Source of the DNA: Candidatus Dormiibacterota bacterium
GTDB lineage: Bacteria; Chloroflexota; Dormibacteria; Aeolococcales; Aeolococcaceae
DNA: 64,000 nt
Reading direction: 5' to 3'
Assembly: GCA_003162415.1 (NCBI GenBank)
Contig: PMOL01000009.1
Span: forward strand, 104,444 to 168,443
Shown: positions 34,044-42,439 of the stretch, piece after piece
Layout of the letters: each line of letters opens with the position of its first letter
How positions within the stretch are numbered: the first letter of the stretch is position 1
Program-made: the position numbers and the translations under genes
The notes under the pieces: generated by a model
What the model was told of the DNA's origin: nothing
What the model saw: only the letters and a program-made list of their open reading frames with translations
The model's database searches: none

Positions 34044-35338
34044 TGGCTGCTCGCGCCGGCAAGCTCTCCGAGGGCCTGGCTGGAAAGTGGCGCTGGCGCG
34101 GCGGCGCTCGCGTCGCCGGAGCCTTCGCGTCCGCGGATCGCGCGGCCGCTGCCGCTGGGGTCGACGGCTGGCTGATGATCATCGTCGTCGGTCTGGTCGG
34201 CTTCGGCCTGGTGATGGTCTACAGCGCCTCCGAGGCGCTCGGCTTCCTCTGGTACAACGACCCCAACTACTTCTTCGCCCACCAGTTGATCGGCGCGGTC
34301 CTGGGTGGCGCCGGCCTCGTGGTCGCCGCACGATTCGACTACCACAACCTCTCCAGGCTGGCCCGCCCGGCGATGCTCCTGATGCTGGTGCTGCTGGTCG
34401 TGGTGCTGATCCCTCACATCGGTTCGCGGCATTTCGGCGCGCAGCGCTGGTTCCAGGTGGGTCCGCTGTCGGTCCAGCCGTCGGCGATCGCGGTTGGCGT
34501 GGCGATCGTGTTCTTCTCACGCTGGCTGACCGACCGTGAGGGAACGGTGCGCACGCTGCGAGGCGTTCGCGACTACATCATCGTCCTGGCCGTGCTGCTC
34601 GGCCTGGTGCTCATGGAGCGAGACTTCGGCAGCTCGATCGTCATCGCCGCGACGGCGCTGATCCTGCTCGCCCTTGCCGGGGCGCGGAAGCGGCACCTCC
34701 TGCTGATCGTCGTCGGCTTCGGAGCCTCCGGCCTCGCGCTGGTGGGCCTGGTGGCGTACCGCGCCGACCGTCTCGCCCACTTCCTTAACCCGTGCGCGGC
34801 GGCGCTCGGCTCAGGGTTCCAGAACTGTCAGGCCCTCTACGCGTTCGGCTCCGGAGGGATCTTCGGCGTCGGCCTCGGCAACTCGGTGCAGAAGTACGAG
34901 TGGCTCCCCGAGGCTCACACCGACTTCATCTTCGCGATCATCGGTGAGGAGCTTGGCCTGATCGGAACTGTCGCGGTCGTCGGGGCGTTCCTCTTCCTGG
35001 CGTGGCGCGGTGTGCGCGCATCGCTCCGGGCGCCCGACCGATTCGGCGCCCTGCTCGCGGGAGGCATCACCTCGTGGATCTGCATGCAGGCGTTCATCAA
35101 CGTGATGGCGGTGACCGGCGTCATCCCCACCACGGGCATCCCGCTGCCCTTCATCAGCTACGGTGGCACCTCGCTGGCGACCACCCTCGTGGGCATGGGC
35201 ATCCTGCTCAACATCTCCGCCCAGGGTCGACGGCAAGGGACGACCAATCGTGCGCACGTTGATCGCTGGGGGGGGAACTGGGGGGCACTTGACCCCGGCA
35301 CTGGCGGTCGCGCTCGCGCTTCGAAGCGATCGACCTGA
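34043..35338 (+). CDS. ftsW: Peptidoglycan glycosyltransferase FtsW
   Basis: A 431-aa SEDS-family polymerase that makes septal glycan strands. About ten membrane helices follow a 40-residue cytoplasmic tail. Motifs include VMVYSASEALG at the first helix, RFDYH, RWFQVGPLSVQPSAIA, EAHTDFIFAIIGEELG and GIPLPFISYGGTSL, the family signature. The last ~30 codons overlap the 5' end of murG by 89 bases, an unusually long overlap running through a G-rich tract; the FtsW tail encoded there (ending RARASKRST) looks unconserved. Confidence 0.94.
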   Translation: MAARAGKLSEGLAGKWRWRGGARVAGAFASADRAAAAAGVDGWLMIIVVGLVGFGLVMVYSASEALGFLWYNDPNYFFAHQLIGAVLGGAGLVVAARFDYHNLSRLARPAMLLMLVLLVVVLIPHIGSRHFGAQRWFQVGPLSVQPSAIAVGVAIVFFSRWLTDREGTVRTLRGVRDYIIVLAVLLGLVLMERDFGSSIVIAATALILLALAGARKRHLLLIVVGFGASGLALVGLVAYRADRLAHFLNPCAAALGSGFQNCQALYAFGSGGIFGVGLGNSVQKYEWLPEAHTDFIFAIIGEELGLIGTVAVVGAFLFLAWRGVRASLRAPDRFGALLAGGITSWICMQAFINVMAVTGVIPTTGIPLPFISYGGTSLATTLVGMGILLNISAQGRRQGTTNRAHVDRWGGNWGALDPGTGGRARASKRST

Positions 35339-36353
35339 CGACGAGGTGGCCGTGGTCGGCCGCCGGGACGGCGTCGCGGAGCGGCTCGTGGAGGCGGCCG
35401 GGATCCACCTCGAGACGCTCGACATCAGCGGCGTCGACATCGGCAGCGCCGGCGGTGTCGCCCGCGCCACGACCCAGGTCACCCGGGCTACCATCGCCGC
35501 GCGCAGGCTGCTGCGCAGGATGCGGCCCGACGTCGTGGTCGGTGCCGGCGGCTACGTCTCGGTCCCCGTCGTGGTTGCGGCACTCGCGCAGCGCATCCCG
35601 GTGGTGCTTCTCGAGCAGAACGCGGTACCGGGGCGGGCGACCCGGATGCTCGCCCGCCGGGCGCGGATCGTCGCCGCGTCGTTTGCCGAGACCGCGAGTC
35701 ACCTTCCCCACGCCCGCGTCGTCCACACCGGCAACCCGATCCGTGCCGAGATCCGGGCCGTGACGAGCCGTCCCGCCGGCGAGCGCCTCCGCTCCGTCCT
35801 GGTCACCGGCGGATCCCAGGGCGCGAGGCGGCTGAACCGGGCGATCGCCGGTTGCATGGTCGAGCTGCTCAGCAAGGACCCGGAGCTGCGCATCGTCCAC
35901 CAGTGCGGCAGGCTCGACTACGAGGCGGTCGAGCGCGCCGCAGCGGCTCTGCCCCCGCCACTGGCGTCGCGTTACACCGTTTCAGCCTTCTTCGACGACA
36001 TGGCGATGAGAATCGGTCAGAGCGACCTCGTCGTGATGCGCGCGGGCGGGTCGTCGATCGCCGAGTGCTCGGCACTCGGCCGTCCCATGATCGTGGTCCC
36101 GTACCCCCACGCCGGCGGGCACCAGCGCCACAACGCCGCGCCCTATGCCGCGGCGGGGGCGGCATTGGTCATCGACGACGCCGAGTGCACCCCGGAGCGG
36201 ATCGGCAGGGAGATCTCGGCACTGGTCGCCGACCCCGCTCGCTGGCACGCCATGTCTGCCGCGAGCGCGGCGCTCGGACTCCCGGACGCCACCAACGCCG
36301 TGGTCCGTCTCATCGTCGAGGCAGCAGGGCCGACCCGGAGCCAAGCCGCCTGA
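35250..36353 (+). CDS. murG: UDP-GlcNAc transferase MurG
   Basis: A 367-aa glycosyltransferase that turns lipid I into lipid II at the inner face of the membrane. The N-terminal LIAGGGTGGHLTPALAVA is the G-loop of MurG. VVGAGGYVSVPVVVAA is the second G-loop, EQNAVPGRATR and NPIRAEI follow, and the C-terminal domain has LVTGGSQGARRLN and RAGGSSIAECSALGRP for UDP-GlcNAc binding. GTG 35250 starts right before the G-loop, with AAGGGA upstream, so the 89-base overlap with ftsW is required. Confidence 0.95.
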   Translation: MRTLIAGGGTGGHLTPALAVALALRSDRPDDEVAVVGRRDGVAERLVEAAGIHLETLDISGVDIGSAGGVARATTQVTRATIAARRLLRRMRPDVVVGAGGYVSVPVVVAALAQRIPVVLLEQNAVPGRATRMLARRARIVAASFAETASHLPHARVVHTGNPIRAEIRAVTSRPAGERLRSVLVTGGSQGARRLNRAIAGCMVELLSKDPELRIVHQCGRLDYEAVERAAAALPPPLASRYTVSAFFDDMAMRIGQSDLVVMRAGGSSIAECSALGRPMIVVPYPHAGGHQRHNAAPYAAAGAALVIDDAECTPERIGREISALVADPARWHAMSAASAALGLPDATNAVVRLIVEAAGPTRSQAA

Positions 36354-36355
36354 CG

Positions 36356-37753
36356 ATGCATGTGCACGTTCTCGGTATCTGCGGCTACGCCACCTTCGGG
36401 GCGGCAACCCTCGCACTCGATCGCGGCGACCGGGTCACCGGTTCCGACGACCACGCGTATCCGCCGATGAGCGACGCGGTGACCGCAGCGGGGATCCAGT
36501 GGGAGAACCACAGCGACCCGGCCAACCTCGACCGCTGGGGGATCCCCGATCTCGTGGTGGTCGGCAACCAGACCCGGCCCGCGAACCTGGAGCTGGAGGC
36601 GGTGCGCCGGCGTGGGATCCCGTGCGTCAGCGAGATCGAGTTCTACGTCTCGCTCGCCGGTGACCGTCAGCGCCTCACCGTCTGCGGCACCCACGGCAAG
36701 ACCACCACATCGGCGCTGCTGGTCCACATCCTTGAGCGCGCCGGCATGGACCCCGGGTTCCGCCTCGGCTCGACGTCGCTCGACCTAGGCGGCACCTCGA
36801 GGCTGGGCACCGGGCCGTTCGTCTTCGAGGGCGACGAGTACACGTCGGCGCCATGGGATGCGCGCCCGAAGTTCCTGCACACTCGACCGCACGGCGCGTG
36901 CGTCACCCGCCTCGAGCTCGACCATCCCGACGTGTATGCGAGCCTCGAGGCCTACCGCGAGCCGTTCGTCGAGCTTGCAGCGACCATGCCTGCCGATGGC
37001 ATGCTCGCCCTCTGTGCCGACGATCCCGAGTGCCTGGCACTCCGCAACGCGGCCACCAGTGTTGTGGTCACCTATGGCACGAAGTTGGGGAGCGACTGGT
37101 GGATCAGTGACCCGCACGAGCAGGACGGCATGCAGCGGTTCCATGTCGAGCGGCGTGGGGCGGACCCGCTCGATGTGGTGCTGACCTTTCCCGGGATCCA
37201 CAACGCGCAGAACGCATGCGCGGCACTCATCCTCGCCGAGTTCGCGGGCGTCGATCCCGCGATCTCGACGGCGGCGTGCGTGGATTTCCTCGGTCCGGCG
37301 CGTCGATTTCAGATCCTCGGCGAATCCGCCGGGGTGGCGGTCGTCGATGACTACGCGCACCATCCGACCGAGGTCGCCGCCGCGATCGACGCCGCGCGCC
37401 AGCGCTATGGTGGCCGCCGCCTCATCGCCATCCACACGCCACACACCTACTCGCGCGTGAGCCGGCTCCTCGAGGACTACCGTCGGAGTTTCACCGGCGC
37501 GGATGTGGTGATCATCGGCCCGATCGAGGAGGCGCGAGAGCGGGGGATGCCCAGGACGGTCTCCAGCCAGGATGTCGCCGACCGCGCCGGGGCCGATGCG
37601 GTGCACGTGGTCGTGTCGAGCGACGAGGCGATCGACCTGGTGACGCGAATCACCCGGCCCGGCGATGTCCTGCTGGTGCTCTCCCTCGGCGGATTCGACA
37701 GGCTGGCGCCGCGCCTCCGCGACGCCCTGGAGGCACAGGGTGTCCGCCGGTGA
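36356..37753 (+). CDS. Mpl-type UDP-MurNAc ligase in the murC position
   Basis: A 465-aa Mur ligase. The N-terminus HVHVLGICGYATFGAATLAL then TGSDDHAYPPMSD matches Mpl, which attaches a recycled tripeptide to UDP-MurNAc (E. coli: HILGICG...TGSD.NVYPPMS). The ATP loop GTHGKTTTSAL is near 111. Mpl-like EGDEYTSAPWDARPKFLHTRP near 160 replaces the ADESD-type segment of MurC, and DDYAHHPTEVAAAID plus the C-terminal HTYSRVSRLLEDY follow. Yet it sits between murG and murB, where murC normally lies, and no other murC or murE is in the window. It may act as MurC or add a preformed peptide; the sequence alone cannot decide. Confidence 0.85.
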   Translation: MHVHVLGICGYATFGAATLALDRGDRVTGSDDHAYPPMSDAVTAAGIQWENHSDPANLDRWGIPDLVVVGNQTRPANLELEAVRRRGIPCVSEIEFYVSLAGDRQRLTVCGTHGKTTTSALLVHILERAGMDPGFRLGSTSLDLGGTSRLGTGPFVFEGDEYTSAPWDARPKFLHTRPHGACVTRLELDHPDVYASLEAYREPFVELAATMPADGMLALCADDPECLALRNAATSVVVTYGTKLGSDWWISDPHEQDGMQRFHVERRGADPLDVVLTFPGIHNAQNACAALILAEFAGVDPAISTAACVDFLGPARRFQILGESAGVAVVDDYAHHPTEVAAAIDAARQRYGGRRLIAIHTPHTYSRVSRLLEDYRRSFTGADVVIIGPIEEARERGMPRTVSSQDVADRAGADAVHVVVSSDEAIDLVTRITRPGDVLLVLSLGGFDRLAPRLRDALEAQGVRR

Positions 37754-38660
37754 CTGGCTGGACACGTTTCCCGGGGTGCGCGGGAACGAGCCACTTGCCC
37801 GTCACAGCCAGTTCGGGGTCGGTGGTCCGGCGCGATGGTTCATCATCACCCGCGACACGAGCGTGCTCGCCGAGTTGCTGCGACGCTGCGGCGACTCCGG
37901 GGTGTCAGTGACCATGCTCGGGGCCGGCAGCAACACGCTGATCAGCGACGGGGGGATCGACGGGCTGGTGATCCGCCACAACGATCGCCGCCTTCGCGTG
38001 GTCGATGCACGGACCATCGAGCTCGGTGCGGGCTGCATGATGCCGCGCGTGGCACTCGACTGCGCATCGCGCGGCCAGGCGGGCGTCGAGTTCGGCATCG
38101 GTGTTCCGGGAACGCTCGGCGCGAGTGTGTACGGCAACGCCGGCGCGTTCGGGACCGAGATTGCCGATGTGCTCGTCGACTGCACGTCGCTCGATCCACG
38201 CGGAGAGCCGCTGACGCTCAGCGCCGCCGAATGCGATTTCGGCTACCGGCGCTCCCGTTTCAAGGAAGACCTGAGCGGCAACGTGGTCGTCAGCGCGCGG
38301 CTGCGCGTGCACGCCGACGATCCCGATCGGGTCCGCGAGCGCACCGACGCGATTCAGGCGGAACGCAAAGCCTCGCAGCCCTACGGGATTCGCAGCCTCG
38401 GCAGCGTCTTCACGAATCCGCCGGATGACAAGGCCGGGCGCCTGATCGAGGCGGCGGGGCTGAAGGGACGGCGATCCGGTGGTGCGCAGATCTCGCCGAA
38501 GCACGCGAACTTCATCGTCAACGCCGACCACGCGACCGCCGCCGACGTCCTGACCCTGGTGCGCGTCGCCCACGACAGCGTGCGGGAGCAGTTCGGCGTC
38601 GATCTCGAGCGGGAGATCATCGTGCTCGGCAGCGAGACGTCCGGTGAGCAGCGTGCCTGA
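37740..38660 (+). CDS. murB: UDP-N-acetylenolpyruvoylglucosamine reductase
   Basis: A 306-aa FAD enzyme that forms UDP-MurNAc. N-terminal HSQFGVGGPARWF and LGAGSNTLISDGGIDGLVI bind FAD, GIGVPGTLGASVYGNAGAFG gives the second FAD loop, YRRSRFKED has the substrate Tyr/Arg, and LGSVFTNP holds the catalytic Ser. HANFIVN and the C-terminal FGVDLEREIIVLG, with the catalytic Glu, follow. GTG 37740 overlaps the upstream ligase by 14 bases; its end overlaps ddl by 17 bases. Confidence 0.95.
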   Translation: MSAGDWLDTFPGVRGNEPLARHSQFGVGGPARWFIITRDTSVLAELLRRCGDSGVSVTMLGAGSNTLISDGGIDGLVIRHNDRRLRVVDARTIELGAGCMMPRVALDCASRGQAGVEFGIGVPGTLGASVYGNAGAFGTEIADVLVDCTSLDPRGEPLTLSAAECDFGYRRSRFKEDLSGNVVVSARLRVHADDPDRVRERTDAIQAERKASQPYGIRSLGSVFTNPPDDKAGRLIEAAGLKGRRSGGAQISPKHANFIVNADHATAADVLTLVRVAHDSVREQFGVDLEREIIVLGSETSGEQRA

Positions 38661-39846
38661 CGCGATCAGGGTCGGCGTTTTCTTCGGCAGCCGGTCGGTC
38701 GAGCACGAGGTCTCGGTGATCACCGCGCAACAGGCGATGGCCGCACTATCCGCGGATCGATTCGTCCCGGTGCCGGTGTACATCGCCAAGTCAGGCGCCT
38801 GGTACACCGGCGATCAGCTCCTCCACCTCGACCGCTACAAGGACATCGATCGATTGATCGCCGCGTCGACGCGGGTCACCATGCGTCCGGACCCGACCAG
38901 CGGGGGCGAGCTCATCGAGGTCGACGGACGTCGCGGGCTGCTCGGCGGGCCGGCTCGCGCTGCTGATCGTTTCGACGTCGCGATGCCGCTCGTGCACGGA
39001 TCCAACGGTGAGGACGGGACTCTGCAGGGACTCTTCGAGCTGGCGGAGCTGCCGTACTGCGGATGCGACGTTGCGTCCGCGGCCGTCAGCATGGACAAGC
39101 GGCTCTCTCGAACCACATTGCGCGGCGCGGGTATCCCCGTGCTCGACGACGTGATGGTCGCGCGCGCTCGCTGGCAGCGCGAGCCGGACGCTGTCTGCGC
39201 GGATCTCGCAGGCCGGCCGGGTTTCCCGATGTACGTCAAGCCGCGCCGGCTCGGATCGAGCATCGGCGTGGCGCGAGTCGAGACCGACGAAGGGTTGCGA
39301 ACCGCCCTCGACGTTGCGTTCGGCTACGACACGTCGATCCTTGCCGAGGCAGCCCAGGACGGCGGCGTCGAGATCAACTGCTCAGTGCTCGGATCGGGAG
39401 ACGACGTGCAGGCATCGATGTGCGAGCAGCCTGTGAGTAGTGGCACGCTCAGCTACGCGGACAAATATCTCAGTGGTGCCAAGGGAAAGGGGGGCGTCAA
39501 GGAGCCCGCGGCCGGGATGAAGAGCTCGCAGCGAATCATCCCCGCGCCCATCTCCGACGCACTGACGAGACGCATCCAGGAGACGGCGATGGCGTCTTTT
39601 CGCGCGATCGGCGCCGCCGGCGTGACCCGTGTCGACTTCCTCGTCTCTCCGGACCGCGACTCGTTCGTCGTCAACGAGCTGAACACGCTGCCCGGGTCGC
39701 TGTCGTTCTACCTCTGGGAAGCATCCGGCGTGCACTTCGACGCCCTGCTGACACGTCTCATCGATATGGCGATCGCCCGGCACCGCGAGCAGCAGGCAAC
39801 CACCTCGTCGATCGACACGTGGCTGCTCACCGGTCGGCCGGGCTGA
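38644..39846 (+). CDS. ddl: D-alanine:D-alanine ligase
   Basis: A 400-aa ATP-grasp enzyme that makes the D-Ala-D-Ala end of the stem peptide. VFFGSRSVEHEVSVITAQQ is the N-terminal substrate loop, PLVHGSNGEDGTLQGLFEL the classic Ddl block, MYVKPRRLGSSIGVARV the ATP-binding part, and TRVDFLVSPD with FVVNELNTLPG the Mg site. The length is slightly above the common 310-370 aa. The second half of the omega loop (SYADKYLSGAKGKGGVKEPA) ends in GVKEPA where many family members have E-M-x-x-P-A. Confidence 0.94.
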   Translation: MSSVPDAIRVGVFFGSRSVEHEVSVITAQQAMAALSADRFVPVPVYIAKSGAWYTGDQLLHLDRYKDIDRLIAASTRVTMRPDPTSGGELIEVDGRRGLLGGPARAADRFDVAMPLVHGSNGEDGTLQGLFELAELPYCGCDVASAAVSMDKRLSRTTLRGAGIPVLDDVMVARARWQREPDAVCADLAGRPGFPMYVKPRRLGSSIGVARVETDEGLRTALDVAFGYDTSILAEAAQDGGVEINCSVLGSGDDVQASMCEQPVSSGTLSYADKYLSGAKGKGGVKEPAAGMKSSQRIIPAPISDALTRRIQETAMASFRAIGAAGVTRVDFLVSPDRDSFVVNELNTLPGSLSFYLWEASGVHFDALLTRLIDMAIARHREQQATTSSIDTWLLTGRPG

Positions 39847-40661
39847 ACGGCGACGCGAGCGGGGGCGGCTCGACCGCGGCCGGAGCCTCCGGAGAGATCC
39901 CCCGCGCGGCACTCGAAGACCGCGGCACCGGCCATCCGCTCCTGCTCCTGCATGGGTGGGGAGTGTCATCCGAGTTGTTCGCGCCGATTCTTGATGGCCT
40001 GCAGCCGGGACGGCGACTGATCGTTCCCGACCTCCCGGGGTTTGGCGCCACCCCCGAGCCGGGCTCGCCCTGGTCGGTGCATCGATACGCGGCCTGGTGC
40101 GTTGCTCTGCTCGATCGGCTCGGGGTCGCCACGGTTGACCTCATCGGGCACTCGAACGGCGGACGGATCGGGATTGCCATGGCCGCGACGTATCCAGCGC
40201 GCGTCAGCCGCATGGTGCTCGTCGGCAGCGCCGGCATCCGTCCGCGGCGGACGTTGCGCAGCGCCGCGCGGGTCCGCTCGTACAAGCTGCTTCGAGCCAT
40301 GGAGCGGTCGGGAGCATTGCCGTCGGGACTCCGCCGCGCGGCGGCACGCAGGGCCGATCAACGCGGTTCGGCGGATTACCGTGCGGCGTCAGGGGTCATG
40401 CGCGGCACACTCGTGCGGTTGGTCAACGAGGATCTCCGAAACCTGCTGCCGCAACTGCACCTGCCGGTGCTGCTCATCTGGGGGGAACACGACACCGAGG
40501 CGCCGCTCGACGACGGGCGCCTCATGGAACAACTCATCCCTGACGCCGGACTGGTCGTCTTCGAGGGCGCCGGCCACTTCGCCTATCTCGAGCAACCGGC
40601 GCGTTTCTGCCGCATCGTCGAGGTGTTCCTCCGCGACGACCCGGGCCAGGTCTGGGCGTGA
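39819..40661 (+). CDS. Alpha/beta hydrolase embedded in the dcw cluster
   Basis: A 280-aa alpha/beta hydrolase. LLLLHGWGVSSELFAPILDG gives the oxyanion HGW entry, LIGHSNGGRIGIAMA the nucleophilic Ser, WGEHDTEAPLDD the Asp and GAGHFAYLEQP the catalytic His. A basic segment (RSAARVRSYKLLRAMERSG) forms the cap. GTG 39819 overlaps ddl by 28 bases, and its stop overlaps the MurF-like gene (GTGA), so it is tightly coupled to cell-wall genes on both sides. Its position suggests action on an envelope ester or amide; no substrate can be named. Confidence 0.8.
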   Translation: MAAHRSAGLNGDASGGGSTAAGASGEIPRAALEDRGTGHPLLLLHGWGVSSELFAPILDGLQPGRRLIVPDLPGFGATPEPGSPWSVHRYAAWCVALLDRLGVATVDLIGHSNGGRIGIAMAATYPARVSRMVLVGSAGIRPRRTLRSAARVRSYKLLRAMERSGALPSGLRRAAARRADQRGSADYRAASGVMRGTLVRLVNEDLRNLLPQLHLPVLLIWGEHDTEAPLDDGRLMEQLIPDAGLVVFEGAGHFAYLEQPARFCRIVEVFLRDDPGQVWA

Positions 40662-42322
40662 GCCCACTGGTCGGTCCGCTTGTCGTCCTCGCGGCGGTGG
40701 TCTGGGTGGTCCTCGTCTTCCGAATCGTTCTGGTCGCTGCGCGGATGTTCCAGATCGAGGAGTACGAGTCGGTTCGCTTTCTCCGCTGGGGACTGACCCG
40801 CGAGTGGCTCGCCCATCGCGCGGTATGGCTCGGTCTCCTCCTGGGGGCGGTGGCACTCAGCGTTGCCGCAGTGCTCCCCGCGGCGCGCCCGATCGGCATC
40901 GCCATCGCCTGGCTGGTCTCGGCGGCCGCAGCGCAGTTCACCTGGCGCTGGACATCGCCGAAACGGCCGCTGGTGATGACCGCGAGGATGCGCCGCCTGC
41001 TCATCGCCGGCGGGTTTCTCGCGGTGGTGCTGGCGGCCGCGCTGGCGCTCGGCATCGTCGCCCTGCACCCGGTCGTGTCGACAATCCTTGTGCTCATCGC
41101 CGCGGGCCTGGTCACCAGCCTCAGCGAGATCCTGCTGGTTGCTGCCAATGTCGTCACCAAGCCGGCGGAGTCGCGGATACGGCACCACTATCTCGCGCTC
41201 GCCTCGGAGCGCATCAGGATGGTCGACCCGGTGGTGGTCGCCGTGGTCGGCAGCTTCGGCAAGACCAGCACCAAGCACATCCTCGCCCAGTTGCTCCAGC
41301 CCCACGTCAACACGCTGCCGACCCGGAAGAGCTTCAACACCCTGATGGGCGTGACCCGCGTGATCAACGAGGATCTCGCACCCGAGAACCGCGTCTTCAT
41401 CGTCGAGATGGATGCGTACGCGCCGGGAGAGATAGCCGCGATCAGCGACCTCGTGCATCCCACGGTGGCGATCATCACGGCGATCGGTCCGCAGCACATG
41501 GAGCGCTTCGGCACCGTCGACCGCATCGCCGGCGCGCTGTACGAGGTCGCGGCCGCCCTGCCCGCCGACGGCACACTCATCCTCTACACGGGTGACGAAT
41601 CCGGTGCCGCTCTCGCGCAGCGGGCGCGCAACGACCGGCGTCACCTGATCCGCTACGCGCCGGCCAATGACGGCGACAACGTCGACGCCGATGTCATCGC
41701 CTCGTCGATCCGTGTCGATGCGCACGGATCGACATTTCGCTGGCGCTGGGAGGCCCTCGGCCTCGACCGGGAGGTGGCCATCCCGCTGCTCGGGCGCCAT
41801 CAGGTCGCCAACGTCTGCGCCGCACTCGCGGCGGTGCATGTCCTCGGCTACTCCGTCGACGATGCCATCACCGCCGCGGCAACGCTTGAGCAGGTCGAGC
41901 ATCGTCTGCAGCTGATGGCGACTGCAGGTCCGTTGACGGTGATCGACGACTCGTACAACGCCAATCCGGTCGGCGTGCACAACGGCCTCGAAGTCCTCGC
42001 GGCGATGCCTGGCGCACACAAGTTCCTGATCACGCCGGGGCTTGTCGAGCTCGGCAGCGTCGAGGACGAGGAGAACCGGCGCTACGGTGCGCATGCCGCG
42101 AGGGTGTGCGACCACGTCATCGTGATGTCGGCGAAGACGAGCGCCGCGTTGTGTGCCGGGCTCCGCGAGGGCGGGATGAGCGAGGACCGCATCCACGTCG
42201 TCGAGACGCTCGACGAAGCGACGCGGCTGCTGCAGACCCTGTCGGGTCCCGGGGACGTGGTCCTCTTCGCCAACGACCTCCCGGACACGTATCTCCCGGT
42301 CGCGCACGCGGCTCGCAGCTAG
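40658..42322 (+). CDS. Membrane-anchored MurF-like ligase
   Basis: A 554-aa protein with an N-terminal membrane part (about residues 1-165, four to six hydrophobic segments, for example LVVLAAVVWVVLVFRIVLVA and FLAVVLAAALALGIVAL) fused to a Mur ligase. The ligase shows ATP loop VVGSFGKTSTKHILAQLL near 193-210, FIVEMDAYAPGEIA, ITAIGPQHMERFG, HQVANVCAALAAVHVLGY and VIDDSYNANPVG, the order and motifs of MurF, which adds D-Ala-D-Ala. Standard MurF is about 450 aa and soluble. No other murF is in the window, so this may be the functional one tethered to the membrane. The function assignment is by similarity of motifs. Confidence 0.82.
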   Translation: MSPLVGPLVVLAAVVWVVLVFRIVLVAARMFQIEEYESVRFLRWGLTREWLAHRAVWLGLLLGAVALSVAAVLPAARPIGIAIAWLVSAAAAQFTWRWTSPKRPLVMTARMRRLLIAGGFLAVVLAAALALGIVALHPVVSTILVLIAAGLVTSLSEILLVAANVVTKPAESRIRHHYLALASERIRMVDPVVVAVVGSFGKTSTKHILAQLLQPHVNTLPTRKSFNTLMGVTRVINEDLAPENRVFIVEMDAYAPGEIAAISDLVHPTVAIITAIGPQHMERFGTVDRIAGALYEVAAALPADGTLILYTGDESGAALAQRARNDRRHLIRYAPANDGDNVDADVIASSIRVDAHGSTFRWRWEALGLDREVAIPLLGRHQVANVCAALAAVHVLGYSVDDAITAAATLEQVEHRLQLMATAGPLTVIDDSYNANPVGVHNGLEVLAAMPGAHKFLITPGLVELGSVEDEENRRYGAHAARVCDHVIVMSAKTSAALCAGLREGGMSEDRIHVVETLDEATRLLQTLSGPGDVVLFANDLPDTYLPVAHAARS

Positions 42323-42439
42323 GGCGGTCACGGCGGCGTTCCCTGGGAGATAATCGGCCCGGCCCCGTGCGGCCGCCACGTCTCAGCACACGTCTCAGCC
42401 TGCGTACATGCAACGTCTTCACCGCACCGAGCACGTCTT

